Shown here: positions 7,563 through 16,460 of the stretch, one piece after another | Layout of the letters: each line of letters begins with the position of its first letter | How positions within the stretch are numbered: position 1 is the stretch's first letter | Position numbers and translations under genes: made by a program | Source: Pseudomonas corrugata | Lineage (GTDB): Bacteria > Pseudomonadota > Gammaproteobacteria > Pseudomonadales > Pseudomonadaceae | DNA length: 64,000 nt | NCBI RefSeq assembly: GCF_001269905.1 | Contig: NZ_LHVK01000029.1 | Coordinates: forward strand, 1-64,000 | Reading direction: 5' to 3' | Notes under the pieces: generated by a model | What the model saw: the letters and a program-made list of their open reading frames with translations, nothing else | Told to the model about the DNA's origin: nothing | The model's database searches: none

Positions 7563-9484
7563 TACTCCGAATCTGGGCGACCACGCCGGGAAACCGCTTG
7601 CGCGAGGAACTCGGCGAATTCGGCGACGGGCATCGAGCCCAGGTCAGCACCTTCACGAGTACGCACAGCGACAGTCTGCATCTCGACCTCCCTATCTCCA
7701 ATAACCAAGAGAAAGGGAACCTTGAGCAAAGTATGCTCGCGGATTTTAAAGCCGATCTTTTCATTTCTCAAGTCAGACTTGGCACGAAATCCGCTTTGGT
7801 TGAGAGTTTTTTCGACCTCGGCGGCAAAATCTGCCTGTTTATCAGTGATATTCATGATCACTGCCTGGGTCGGCGCCAGCCACGCGGGGAACGCGCCCTC
7901 GTAATGCTCGATCAGAATCCCGACGAAACGCTCGAAGGAACCGAGGATCGCGCGGTGAAGCATGACCGGGTGCTTGCGACTGTTGTCTTCGGACACGTAT
8001 TCGGCGCCCAGACGGATCGGCAGGTTGAAATCGAGCTGCAAGGTACCACATTGCCAGACGCGACCCAGACAATCTTTCAGGGAGAATTCGATCTTCGGAC
8101 CGTAGAAGGCCCCTTCCCCCGGCTGCAGGTCGTACGCAAGGCCCGCGCTATCGAGGGCGGCCGCCAGTGCGGCCTCGGCGCGATCCCACAGCTCGTCGGA
8201 GCCCACGCGTTTTTCCGGACGAGTGGACAGCTTCATCTCGACTTCGGTGAAGCCGAAGTCACGGTAGACGTCCATGGTCAGCTTGATGAACGCGGCGGAT
8301 TCAGCCTGCATCTGCTCTTCGGTGCAGAAAATATGCGCATCGTCCTGGGTAAATGCACGCACGCGCATGATGCCGTGCAACGCACCCGACGGCTCGTTAC
8401 GGTGGCACGCACCAAACTCGGCCAAGCGCATCGGCAGCTCGCGGTAGCTTTTCAGGCCCTGGTTGAACACCTGCACGTGGCATGGGCAGTTCATCGGCTT
8501 GATGGCGTAGTCGCGGTTTTCCGACTGGGTGGTGAACATGTTGTCCGCGTAGTTGGCCCAGTGCCCGGATTTTTCCCACAGGCTGCGGTCGACCACTTGC
8601 GGCGTCTTGATTTCCAGATAGCCGTTTTCACGCTGGACCTGGCGCATGTACTGCTCGAGCACCTGGTACATCGTCCAGCCGTTAGGGTGCCAGAACACCA
8701 TGCCCGGGGATTCTTCCTGGGTGTGGAACAGGCCCAGGCGCTTGCCGATCTTGCGGTGATCGCGCTTCTCGGCTTCCTCGATGCGCTGGATGTAGGCCGC
8801 CAGTTGCTTCTTGTCAGCCCAGGCAGTGCCGTAGACGCGCTGCAACTGCTCGTTCTTCGCGTCGCCACGCCAGTAGGCGCCGGACAGCTTGGTCAGCTTG
8901 AAGGACTTCAGGAAACGGGTGTTCGGCACGTGCGGACCGCGGCACATGTCGACGTATTCTTCGTGGTAGTACAGGCCCATGGCCTGTTCGTCCGGCATGT
9001 CTTCCACCAGACGCAGCTTGTAGTCCTCGCCACGGGCCTTGAAGACTTCGATGACTTCGGCGCGCGGGGTGACTTTCTTGATGACGTCGTAGTCCTTCTC
9101 GATCAGCTGCTGCATGCGCTGTTCGATGGCGGCCATGTCGTCCGGGGTAAAAGGACGCTCGAAGGCGATGTCGTAATAGAAGCCTTCGTCGATGACCGGC
9201 CCGATGACCATCTTCGCGCTCGGGTACAACTGCTTGACCGCATGGCCGACCAGGTGCGCGCAGGAGTGGCGAATGATCTCCAGTCCCTCTTCATCCTTGG
9301 GCGTGATGATTTGCAGCGTGGCGTCGCTGTCGATGACATCACTGGCATCCACCAGTTTGCCGTTGACCTTGCCGGCCAGGGTAGCCTTGGCCAGGCCTGC
9401 ACCGATGGATGCGGCGACCTCGGCTACGGATACCGGATGATCGAATGAACGTTGACTGCCGTCGGGAAGAGTAATAGTTGGCAT
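7562..9484 (-). CDS. thrS: threonyl-tRNA synthetase
   Basis: The 640-residue product is the usual length and charges tRNA-Thr. It has an N-terminal TGS domain (MPTITLPDGSQRSFDHPVSVAEVAASIG), the editing domain with the HxxxH-type site (HSCAHLVGHAVKQL), class II motif 2 (RLAEFGACHRNEPSGALHG), a zinc-binding Cys in MNCPCHVQVF, motif 3 and an anticodon domain. The ATG at 9484 is chosen over an upstream GTG at 9517 because GGAGAGGAGG precedes it and the protein begins MPTITLPDG as expected. It heads the operon running to ihfA. Confidence 0.98.
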   Translation of the reverse strand: MPTITLPDGSQRSFDHPVSVAEVAASIGAGLAKATLAGKVNGKLVDASDVIDSDATLQIITPKDEEGLEIIRHSCAHLVGHAVKQLYPSAKMVIGPVIDEGFYYDIAFERPFTPDDMAAIEQRMQQLIEKDYDVIKKVTPRAEVIEVFKARGEDYKLRLVEDMPDEQAMGLYYHEEYVDMCRGPHVPNTRFLKSFKLTKLSGAYWRGDAKNEQLQRVYGTAWADKKQLAAYIQRIEEAEKRDHRKIGKRLGLFHTQEESPGMVFWHPNGWTMYQVLEQYMRQVQRENGYLEIKTPQVVDRSLWEKSGHWANYADNMFTTQSENRDYAIKPMNCPCHVQVFNQGLKSYRELPMRLAEFGACHRNEPSGALHGIMRVRAFTQDDAHIFCTEEQMQAESAAFIKLTMDVYRDFGFTEVEMKLSTRPEKRVGSDELWDRAEAALAAALDSAGLAYDLQPGEGAFYGPKIEFSLKDCLGRVWQCGTLQLDFNLPIRLGAEYVSEDNSRKHPVMLHRAILGSFERFVGILIEHYEGAFPAWLAPTQAVIMNITDKQADFAAEVEKTLNQSGFRAKSDLRNEKIGFKIREHTLLKVPFLLVIGDREVEMQTVAVRTREGADLGSMPVAEFAEFLAQAVSRRGRPDSE

Positions 9485-9976
9485 GGCGCCTCCTCTCCTA
9501 GTGGTGACCCCTACCAAAGGTCACGTGGGTTGGGATGAGCCAGTACAAGATCCAGTCCAGGCCATTCAATCATGAACGCCTGCCTTACAGCGGCAGGAGC
9601 CTTGCGGCCAACCGGGAAACCGAACCAGAGTGACTGGGATTCAAATCAGGGTTATTTCGAACATTTGCCGCCGCCGGGACCTGTCGTCATCCGGAGCCTG
9701 AAAATACCCGAGCCCGGCATCCTAGCACAGATGAACGGTCATCGCCGTGCTCGAATTGCAGCCTGTGGAAGCAAAGCTTGCTCGCGATCAGGTATAACAG
9801 CCGACCACAATGTTTCAGGCCCGCCCTACTATCGCGAGCATCGCGAGCAATCTTTGCTCCCACAGGCCTTGCTCGGCACCAAGCGTAAACCCCTGGTTTT
9901 TATGCCAGAGTGCTGAACTGAAACGCCCCACAACACCTCTGATAACAAGACATCGACCCAAAAGGAGCATCCCAGC
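9485..9976. other. thrS upstream region, no gene seen
   Basis: This gap should hold the promoters of thrS and of the small gene at 9977. The only structure I can support is the REPIN at 9762-9866. Open frames here are either antisense noise or read through that repeat. I see no tRNA-like leader or T-box. Confidence 0.5.
9762..9866. repeat. REPIN, class A (AAGC/GCTCGCGAT arms)
   Basis: Two inverted REP arms, CCTGTGGAAGCAAAGCTTGCTCGCGAT and its approximate complement ending CTTTGCTCCCACAGG, flank about 50 bases. The right arm has the stretch ATCGCGAGC duplicated, an internal slippage. Confidence 0.8.
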
Positions 9977-10279
9977 ATGCGTCTGAACACGTTATTGGCA
10001 GCAGTCGCCCCTTTCGCCCTGCTGCTCCCGCTGACCGCCCACGCCGACTGGCCAAAAGGCGAGCGTGAGAAATACATGGCCCAGTGCACCCAGACGGCCA
10101 CCCCTCAGATCGGCGCGGCAGCAGCCAAATCTCACTGCGCCTGTGGTGCCGATGCGATCAAGTCCTACCCGGCTGCCGACCTCCAGGCCCTGATGGACAA
10201 CAAGGCGCCCGTGGAACTGCAGCAGAAGGCGCTCGGACAGATCGCCAAATGCAAGGCCGTTCCTTCGAAGAAAAAATGA
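9977..10279 (+). CDS. small exported Cys-containing protein
   Basis: The 100-residue product has a clear signal peptide (MRLNTLLAAVAPFALLLPLTAHA, cleavage after about residue 23). The mature part starts DWPKGEREKYMAQCTQ, has four cysteines (QC, HCAC, KC) suited to two disulfides, and a lysine-rich tail. AAAGGAG lies 10 bases before the ATG. It stands alone between the REPIN and the cold-shock gene. I do not recognise a named family; a periplasmic protein is the safest statement. Confidence 0.7.
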   Translation: MRLNTLLAAVAPFALLLPLTAHADWPKGEREKYMAQCTQTATPQIGAAAAKSHCACGADAIKSYPAADLQALMDNKAPVELQQKALGQIAKCKAVPSKKK

Positions 10280-10569
10280 GCAGACAGGCCTTTCAAGACC
10301 GCCTTGAGCCCATGAAAAACCCCGAATTTGCCTTTTTTCAGACGAATTTTGCAGGTTTTACAGCTTTTTTTATCGCCTTTACTTTCGGCTAAAACCCTTT
10401 AAAACCGGGGCTTTCAGCGGAGAAAGGCGGTAAAGAAAAGACGACTGTTCGGCAAACAGCACGTCCGGGGGGCTCCCAAATCGAACATTTCGACTATGAT
10501 ACCCAGGTGTGCCCAGTTGGCCTGAGCAGCACAGCACTACTGAAAATATATGTTTCTTGGAGATACACC
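10280..10569 (+). other. long leader region of the cold-shock gene
   Basis: 290 bases separate the preceding stop from the cold-shock ATG. The stretch is AT-rich at 10313-10400 and probably holds the promoter and a long 5' leader of the kind used for cold control. A 38-codon frame overlapping the previous stop (MSRQAFQDRLEP...) has no convincing coding character. Confidence 0.4.
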
Positions 10570-10782
10570 ATGTCTAATCGCCAAACCGGCACCGTTAAAT
10601 GGTTCAACGATGAAAAAGGCTTCGGCTTCATCACTCCTCAAGGTGGCGGTGACGACCTGTTCGTACACTTCAAAGCTATCGAAAGCGACGGTTTCAAAAG
10701 CCTGAAAGAAGGCCAGACTGTTTCCTTCGTGGCTGAGAAAGGCCAAAAGGGTATGCAAGCTGCACAAGTTCGCCCAGAGTAA
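10570..10782 (+). CDS. cold-shock protein, CspA family
   Basis: The 70-residue single cold-shock domain carries both RNA-binding motifs, KGFGFI (RNP1) and VFVHF-like LFVHF (RNP2), in MSNRQTGTVKWFNDEKGFGFITPQ. Such proteins bind single-stranded RNA and DNA and melt structure in messages. The ATG at 10570 follows TTGGAGATACACC. A strong terminator follows 14 bases after the stop, so it is monocistronic. Which of the several pseudomonad Csp paralogues it is cannot be told here. Confidence 0.95.
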   Translation: MSNRQTGTVKWFNDEKGFGFITPQGGGDDLFVHFKAIESDGFKSLKEGQTVSFVAEKGQKGMQAAQVRPE

Positions 10783-10796
10783 TTTCTCGGCGCGCT

Positions 10797-10829
10797 AAAA
10801 AAACCCCGTCCATGTGACGGGGTTTTTTA
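10797..10829. terminator. rho-independent terminator after the cold-shock gene
   Basis: AAACCCCGTC pairs with GACGGGGTTT around CATGT, with an A-run before and a T-run after. It can stop transcripts from both sides and separates the convergent gene at 10850. Confidence 0.92.
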
Positions 10830-10849
10830 TGGGCGATTGAAAATCCGGC

Positions 10850-11164
10850 TCAGCCGCAGTTCACCCGATTGACCACCAGGTTGGCATCGGTATTGAGATT
10901 CAGGCGATCGGAGCGGTACTCAAGCGTCACCATGTCGTTGGGCTTGAGGATCCGGGCGATCTGCGCGCCGGAACGACTGCGGGCCTGTTCCAGCAATTGT
11001 GGCGAGGCCTTTTTGCCGATCGCAAACTCGGCTCCCTTCGCTTCGCAACGCTCGTAACCGGTATCGGCGGCGACCGGCTCAGGGGACGATTCAGTGTTGC
11101 TGCTGCAACCGTGCAAGAACCCGGCGGCCAGCAAAATACTCAATGAAGCGAGCTTCCAAGGCAT
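10850..11164 (-). CDS. I78-type peptidase-inhibitor lipoprotein
   Basis: The 104-residue product has a lipobox (SILLAAGFLHGCSS, Cys at residue 20), so it is an envelope lipoprotein. The mature part shows the I78 inhibitor pattern: a conserved Cys (YERCEAKGAEFAIGKKAS), RSGAQIARILKPNDMVTLEYRSDRLNL, and NRVNCG at the C-terminus, so the two Cys probably bond. The family is named after a serine-protease inhibitor; whether this one inhibits anything is untested. AAGGAGG lies before the ATG. Confidence 0.8.
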   Translation of the reverse strand: MPWKLASLSILLAAGFLHGCSSNTESSPEPVAADTGYERCEAKGAEFAIGKKASPQLLEQARSRSGAQIARILKPNDMVTLEYRSDRLNLNTDANLVVNRVNCG

Positions 11165-11330
11165 GAAGCCTCCTTTCTTTGATCAATAAACAGAGAGCGT
11201 GCGACAACCCAAACGAAGCTTGGTTTCAGCACAAGGGCCACCATCACGCTCTTCCACCTGGAAAACGGGGAGTTTGCCTGAGCCCGACATATCTGGTCAG
11301 ACATGAATCGTGACTGAATATGTTCAACGC

Positions 11331-11636
11331 TCAATAAATATCAATGTAGTCGAAGGGTGGATTCGGCCAATTGTCTTTCAGGGCATTGTAGATCTGCATG
11401 ACCCAGACCTCGTCACTGGCAGCGACTCGTCCGACATACCCCGACCCCTTCGCCCACGTCTCAAGTCGAAACAGCAAGCCATCGATGTCGGCGCCACCCA
11501 CCACGCCCGAAGACAGATAGGCGATACCACCCTTGGTCACGCGCAATTGGGTGTGTTCGTCATCACTGGCCGATGCCAGCAACTGGCGAACGGCGTCAAG
11601 GGTCAGCCCGTCAGGCGCGTTCAAATCGATCTGCAC
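11331..11636 (-). CDS. hypothetical protein, about 100 residues
   Basis: The GTG at 11636 is preferred to a TTG at 11660 because AAGGAG lies 8 bases before it. The 101-residue product starts MQIDLNAPDGLTLDAVRQLLASASDDEHTQLRVTKGGIAYLS and ends NPPFDYIDIY. It has no signal peptide or membrane segment and is mixed alpha/beta. It resembles conserved pseudomonad proteins without known function. Confidence 0.65.
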   Translation of the reverse strand: MQIDLNAPDGLTLDAVRQLLASASDDEHTQLRVTKGGIAYLSSGVVGGADIDGLLFRLETWAKGSGYVGRVAASDEVWVMQIYNALKDNWPNPPFDYIDIY

Positions 11637-11766
11637 GGCAGGGGCTCCTTGAACAGTCAAAAGAACAAGTGTCGCACAGCCCTCCCCTGATGCCTAAGTC
11701 GCAGTGCCAAACCAGGGCAAAAGTGGTTAACTCAGCCTACAGACCTCCCAACCCGCGAGTCCTGCC

Positions 11767-12018
11767 ATGAGCATCATCAACATCGAAGCCACCATCAATG
11801 CCAAATGGTCGGAGGGCCACAGCTCCTATAGCCCTGGCAGCCCCGAGGAGCTGGCGATCATCGGTATAGAGCTGTTGGTGAAGGAACTGGGGACGGAGGT
11901 TGCCCGGAATTTCATCCGGCAGGCATTCGAACGCTACCCGAGTGAGATCACTCAAGAGCCTGTGGGAGCCGACCTTGCTCGCGATGACAGCGGACCAGCC
12001 AACATTATTGTCGACTGA
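11767..12018 (+). CDS. hypothetical protein with REP-encoded C-terminus
   Basis: The frame gives 83 residues. The first 63 (MSIINIEATINAKW to ERYPSEITQ) look like a small globular protein. The last 20 (EPVGADLARDD...) are read from the left arm of a REPIN, so the native C-terminus was probably replaced when the repeat arrived or expanded. The ribosome site is weak. Function unknown. Confidence 0.5.
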   Translation: MSIINIEATINAKWSEGHSSYSPGSPEELAIIGIELLVKELGTEVARNFIRQAFERYPSEITQEPVGADLARDDSGPANIIVD

Positions 12019-12051
12019 TAATCCTATCGCGAGCAGGCTCGCTCCCACAGG
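11959..12051. repeat. REPIN, class A
   Basis: Arms CCTGTGGGAGCCGACCTTGCTCGCGAT and ATCGCGAGCAGGCTCGCTCCCACAGG lie in inverted orientation about 40 bases apart. The left arm is inside the reading frame starting at 11767. Confidence 0.85.
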
Positions 12052-12069
12052 TCTTGTGCTTGAGGCAGA

Positions 12070-13098
12070 TTACTTGAGACGGGCCAGACGCTCGGTCAGC
12101 AGGTCAAAGAAACCCTGGGCGTCGCCGTTTTCCACCCAGAATGCATTCTTGGGCGCTTTCAGGCCGTCATACCAATCAACGATGGTTTGCCCGAAAGTCG
12201 GCCCCTCGCGGCTGTCTACTACGACGTTGGCCGGGCGACCAGTAAACAACTGCGGCTTGAGCAGGTAGGCGATCACCGTCGCGTCATGCACCGGCCCGCC
12301 CGACATGCCGTAGTGCTCCATATCGCCCTTGACGTACTCGTTGAGAATATCGCCGACCAGTTTGCTGGCATTGTTATTCACAGCCGCGATCTGCTTGAGG
12401 CGAGCTTCGCTGGTAAGAATCTTGTGGGTCACGTCCAGCGGCAGGTAGGTCAGCTTCACACCGCTTTTGGCGACCACCTCGGCTGCCTGCGGGTCGGCGA
12501 ACAGATTGAATTCAGCCACCGGCGTGATGTTTCCGCCATTGAAGTGCGCACCGCCCATCACCACCACTTCCTTGATGCCCTGGACGATGTCCGGCTCCTG
12601 AATCAGCGCCAAGGCCAGGTTGGTCTGCGGACCGAGCATGGCAATGGTGATGCTGTGGGGTTTGGCGGTCTTGAGAGTGTCGATCAGGTAGTTGACGGCG
12701 TTGCCCTTGGCCAATCCCTTTTTCGGTTCATGAACGGTGACACCCGACAGGCCTTCCTTGCCATGGATGTTTTCCGCGTAGATCGGCGTGCGCATCATTG
12801 GCTTCGGCGCACCGGCGTATACCGGCACCTCCTCGCGCCCTGCCCATTCCCGGGCCAGGCGAGCGTTGCGGGAGGTCTTGTCCAGGCGCACATTGCCCGC
12901 GACGGTGGTCAGCGCACGAATCTGCAGCTCATCAGGGGATGCCAGGGCGAACAGCAGGGCAACCACGTCGTCGGCCCCGGGATCGGTATCGATGATCAGA
13001 TCGATTTTTTCCGCCGCCTGGGCACTCGAAGCGGTGATCAGTGACAACAACAGCAGACTCCGGAACAGTTGATGCATTTTCTGGGCATAGCGGTGCAT
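12070..13098 (-). CDS. exported nucleoside hydrolase
   Basis: This enzyme splits ribonucleosides into base and ribose. The 342-residue protein carries the calcium-binding DTDPGADD signature at residues 37-44, plus VMGGAHFNGGNITPVAEFNLFADPQAA and HDATVIAYL near the C-terminus. A signal peptide (LFRSLLLLSLITASSAQA, cut near 28) puts it in the periplasm. The ATG at 13098 follows AAGGAGTGCACC. It lies 22 bases behind rbsD in the same direction, so the product ribose would feed the RbsABC importer encoded just upstream. Substrate range (purine or pyrimidine) cannot be read from sequence alone. Confidence 0.88.
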   Translation of the reverse strand: MHRYAQKMHQLFRSLLLLSLITASSAQAAEKIDLIIDTDPGADDVVALLFALASPDELQIRALTTVAGNVRLDKTSRNARLAREWAGREEVPVYAGAPKPMMRTPIYAENIHGKEGLSGVTVHEPKKGLAKGNAVNYLIDTLKTAKPHSITIAMLGPQTNLALALIQEPDIVQGIKEVVVMGGAHFNGGNITPVAEFNLFADPQAAEVVAKSGVKLTYLPLDVTHKILTSEARLKQIAAVNNNASKLVGDILNEYVKGDMEHYGMSGGPVHDATVIAYLLKPQLFTGRPANVVVDSREGPTFGQTIVDWYDGLKAPKNAFWVENGDAQGFFDLLTERLARLK

Positions 13099-13120
13099 GG
13101 TGCACTCCTTGTGCGGGGTT

Positions 13121-13525
13121 TTAAAAGGTAACTCCAGCAATCAGCACAACGTTGCAGTACGGAGAGCATTCTCCTGTGCGAATAATCGCTCGAGCTTGTC
13201 GGCTGAGGACCTTGAATTGCTCATGACTGACCAACTCCCGCGCCCCCATTGCCCCTTCGGCCTGTAACGATTCGAGCGTCGACAGGGCCGAAGGCTGTTT
13301 ATCGAAGATCTCCGTGGCCAGCACATGACTTTCCACCTGCATTTCACTGAGTACCACTTTCAGGGTACTGACGAAATCGGGGATGCCGTGGGTGAGGGCC
13401 AGGTCGATCAACTCGACCCCGGGAGGGACCGGCAACCCGGCATCACCAATGACCACCTTATCGCCATGACCGAGCGAGGCGATCAGTCGCGAGAGGGCCA
13501 CATTCAACAAGGGCGTTTTTTTCAT
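13121..13525 (-). CDS. rbsD: D-ribose pyranase
   Basis: RbsD interconverts the pyranose and furanose forms of ribose so that RbsK can act. The 134-residue product has the family start MKKTPLLNVALSRLIASLGHGDKVVIGDAGLPVP with the catalytic His in GHGD, and the end RTGECSPYCNVVLIAGVTF. It overlaps the rbsK stop by 4 bases. Confidence 0.95.
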   Translation of the reverse strand: MKKTPLLNVALSRLIASLGHGDKVVIGDAGLPVPPGVELIDLALTHGIPDFVSTLKVVLSEMQVESHVLATEIFDKQPSALSTLESLQAEGAMGARELVSHEQFKVLSRQARAIIRTGECSPYCNVVLIAGVTF

Positions 13526-14436
13526 GATTTGAAAGCCTGTACTTCCAGCAACGTGGGAATGGAGGGCTGGGCCCCGACGCGGGTGACCGACAGCGCAGCG
13601 GCGACCTGACCGAAACGAATCGCGTCGACTTCGCTTTTTCCATTGGCCAGGGCAGCCGCAAAGCCACCGACAAAAGTGTCCCCCGCTGCCGTAGTGTCCA
13701 CAGCCTTGACCCGCGGCGCCGGGAAATGTTCGAAACTCGAGCCGTTGGCGAACATCAGCCCTTGGGCACCCAACGTCACGACCACCTTGCCGGCACCGGC
13801 GGCGATCAACTGCGCCGCGGCAGCTTCGGCGGTTTCCAGGGAGTCCACCGCCAACCCGCTCAGCACGGCGGCTTCGCTCTCATTGGGAATAAGGTAGTCG
13901 ACACACGCGTACCAATCGGCCGGAAGCGCACGGGACGCCGGTGCCGGGTTGAGGATGACGATCTTGCCCAGCTCGCGGCCGCGCTTGAGTGCATGGCCGA
14001 CGGTGGCATCGGGCACCTCGAGCTGACAGATGATGACATCGGCGCCTTGCAGCACCTTGTCGAAACCGTCCAGGACCTCAGGCGTGAGGGCACCATTGGC
14101 ACCCGCGACGATGACAATCGCATTCTGGCTGTTGTCATCGACCACGATCAGCGCCACGCCGCTGGCCCCCTCCACGACGCTGACCGCCCGGCAATCGATG
14201 CCCTCGGCCAGCAGCGCGCCTCGCAACTCCTGGCCATAGGCATCACTGCCCACGCAACCGACCATGGACACCTGCGCGCCCAGGCGCGCCGCGGCCACCG
14301 CCTGATTGGCGCCCTTGCCCCCCGCAATGGTGGAGAACGAATGGCCGATCAGCGTTTCACCGCCCCGGGGCAGACGCGGCGCGCGGGTCACCAGATCCAT
14401 GTTCAGGCTGCCTATTACCACTACTTTTGCAGACAT
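13522..14436 (-). CDS. rbsK: ribokinase
   Basis: The 304-residue PfkB-family kinase makes ribose 5-phosphate. It has the N-terminal GSLNMDLVTRAPRLPRGGETL, the GGKGANQAVAAARLG motif, and the C-terminal DTTAAGDTFVGGFAAAL with the anion hole and catalytic Asp. Length matches E. coli RbsK. It lies 23 bases behind rbsR. Confidence 0.97.
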   Translation of the reverse strand: MSAKVVVIGSLNMDLVTRAPRLPRGGETLIGHSFSTIAGGKGANQAVAAARLGAQVSMVGCVGSDAYGQELRGALLAEGIDCRAVSVVEGASGVALIVVDDNSQNAIVIVAGANGALTPEVLDGFDKVLQGADVIICQLEVPDATVGHALKRGRELGKIVILNPAPASRALPADWYACVDYLIPNESEAAVLSGLAVDSLETAEAAAAQLIAAGAGKVVVTLGAQGLMFANGSSFEHFPAPRVKAVDTTAAGDTFVGGFAAALANGKSEVDAIRFGQVAAALSVTRVGAQPSIPTLLEVQAFKS

Positions 14437-14459
14437 ACGTTACTACTCATCCATTCGGT

Positions 14460-15479
14460 TCAGCGGTATTGGGCGAATGTACCGGACAGCGGCGCGGTCG
14501 ACTCTCGCAAGACAATGCTGGGCGTCACGATCCGTTGATCGGTGACAAGCCCGGGCGTGGCGATCCGCCGCAACAACACTTCTGCCGCCATCTCGCCAAG
14601 TTGCAGGATCGATTGCCCCACCGTGGTCAGCGCCGGGTAGACATAGCGGCTCATCTGGATGTCGTCGAAACCGATGACTGACAGTTCGCTGGGCACCCGC
14701 ACATTGCGCTCGGCGGCGGCTCGCAGCACACCGATGCCGATCATGTCGTTGGCCGCAAAAATCGCGCTGGGTGGCTGGTGTTCAAGCAACTCGGCTGCGG
14801 CGCGGTAGCCACCCGTGCTGGTGAAATCACTCTCGAGCATACGCTCGACAGGCAGTTCGATCCCCGTCTCCTTCAACGCACGGCAGTAACCGGCCAGACG
14901 CATCTGCGCCACGCTGGTATCTGCCGGACCACCGATAAAGGCTATATCGCGGTGCCCCAGCTCCAGCAGGTGTCGGGTTGCCAGGTACGCGCCGTATTCA
15001 TGATCGATGCGCACCAGGTCCGCATCGACGCCATCCAGCCCACGGTCGACAATGACCATGGGCGTGCGCACACCGGCCAGCCCCTGCGCCAGGCCGACAT
15101 CGCCACCGGCGGAAGCGACGATCAGGCCGTCAATGCGCTTTTCCAGCAGCACCCGCAGGTAGCTGCGCTGCTTGTCCGGGTTGTCGTCGGAGTTGCACAG
15201 GATCACGCAATAACCGTTGCGCTCGCAGTAATCCTCGATCCCCCGGGCCAGTTCGGCAAAGTAAGGGTTGAGACTGTTGGGCACCAACAGGCCGATGGTC
15301 GCCGTGGTCTTGGCCTTGAGCGAACGGGCCACCGCGCTGGGCACATAATCGAGACGCTTGATTGCTGCCTCGACCTTGAGTCGAACCTCTTCGCTGACCG
15401 GCCGGGTCTTGTTCACGACATGGGACACCGTCGTATAGGAAATCCCCGCGAGCGCCGCTACATCCTTGATCGTCGCCAT
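14460..15479 (-). CDS. rbsR: LacI-family ribose operon repressor
   Basis: The 339-residue product has an N-terminal LacI helix-turn-helix (ATIKDVAALAGISYTTVSHVVNKTRPVSEEVRLKVEAAIKRLDYVPSAVARSLK) with hinge helix, then a periplasmic-binding-protein-like effector domain (GLLVPNSLNPYFAELARGIED). Its gene sits inside the operon between rbsC and rbsK. The matching operator is the perfect palindrome at 19077-19090 upstream of rbsB. Confidence 0.93.
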   Translation of the reverse strand: MATIKDVAALAGISYTTVSHVVNKTRPVSEEVRLKVEAAIKRLDYVPSAVARSLKAKTTATIGLLVPNSLNPYFAELARGIEDYCERNGYCVILCNSDDNPDKQRSYLRVLLEKRIDGLIVASAGGDVGLAQGLAGVRTPMVIVDRGLDGVDADLVRIDHEYGAYLATRHLLELGHRDIAFIGGPADTSVAQMRLAGYCRALKETGIELPVERMLESDFTSTGGYRAAAELLEHQPPSAIFAANDMIGIGVLRAAAERNVRVPSELSVIGFDDIQMSRYVYPALTTVGQSILQLGEMAAEVLLRRIATPGLVTDQRIVTPSIVLRESTAPLSGTFAQYR

Positions 15480-15482
15480 GGC

Positions 15483-16460
15483 TCAGGCCCGCCGGCTGGC
15501 GCGCTGGCTGCGGTAAGTATCCAGCACCACCGCGACCACGATCACCGCACCGGTAATGATGCGTTTGGTCGGTTCGGTCGCGCCGATCTGCGCCAGGCCC
15601 GCTGCCAGTATGGAGATGATCAACACGCCAAAGAACGTACTGATGACCGAACCGCGCCCGCCCATCAGGCTGGTGCCACCGATCACCACCGCGGCAATGA
15701 CCTGCAACTCAAGCCCTGAGCCCGCATTCGGGTCCGCCGCCTCCAGGCGGGAAATCTGGAACAGCGCCGCCAATCCGGCCAGCAAGCCCATCAGACTGAA
15801 CACCAGGATCTTGTAGGGTTTCGGGTTGATGCCGGCCAGGCGCACGGCTTCTTCGTTGGTGCCGATGCCGATCAGGTAGCGACCGAATACCGTGCGGGTC
15901 AAAACGGCCTGGGCAATGAAGATCACCAGCAAGGCGATGATGAATGACGGCGAGATACCGAACGCAATCGGGTTGGATAGCCAGGCGAAGGAGTCGCCGA
16001 TATAAGCCGTCCGGGACCCGGTCATCTGGTAAGCGAGGCCACGGGCCATTTCCAGCACGCCGAGGGAGACGATGAACGATGGAATCCGCCACGCCACGGT
16101 AATCGAACCGGTAACGGTTCCCGCCAGCGCCGCCACGGCCATGCCCAGCAAGGCCGACGGCCAGACGCTCCAGCCCCAGCCGAGTACCGCGACGCTGACC
16201 GTCGACGCCGCCAGCGCCAGCACCGAACCCACCGACAGGTCGATGCCGCCGATGATCAGGATGAAGGTCATGCCGACCGCCAGCACCATGAGGTCAGGAA
16301 TCTGGTTCGCCAGGGTGCTGAACGTGTCATAGGAGAGAAAGTGGCTGCTCAGGACCGAGAACAGCGCGATCATGGCCAGCAGCGCGCCGGCCAGGCCCAG
16401 GTAAGTACCGAGGCCATAGAAGTTGCCACTCGGCTTGCTGACGGCAGATGCGGTTTTCAT
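15483..16460 (-). CDS. rbsC: ribose ABC transporter permease
   Basis: The 325-residue inner-membrane protein has about 8-10 hydrophobic segments and the BPD_transp_2 signature (IGGIDLSVGSVLALAAS and GRYLIGIGTNEEAVRLAGI). It partners RbsA and RbsB. The start overlaps the rbsA stop by 4 bases; the stop lies 3 bases before rbsR. Confidence 0.96.
   Translation of the reverse strand: MKTASAVSKPSGNFYGLGTYLGLAGALLAMIALFSVLSSHFLSYDTFSTLANQIPDLMVLAVGMTFILIIGGIDLSVGSVLALAASTVSVAVLGWGWSVWPSALLGMAVAALAGTVTGSITVAWRIPSFIVSLGVLEMARGLAYQMTGSRTAYIGDSFAWLSNPIAFGISPSFIIALLVIFIAQAVLTRTVFGRYLIGIGTNEEAVRLAGINPKPYKILVFSLMGLLAGLAALFQISRLEAADPNAGSGLELQVIAAVVIGGTSLMGGRGSVISTFFGVLIISILAAGLAQIGATEPTKRIITGAVIVVAVVLDTYRSQRASRRA

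Noticed and set aside
9485..9761. A T-box or tRNA-like thrS leader
   Set aside because: I could not find a specifier stem, a T-box motif or a cloverleaf; such leaders are also not expected in pseudomonads.
9572..9916. A 114-codon frame upstream of the small exported protein
   Set aside because: Half of it is REPIN sequence; there is no ribosome site or recognisable motif.
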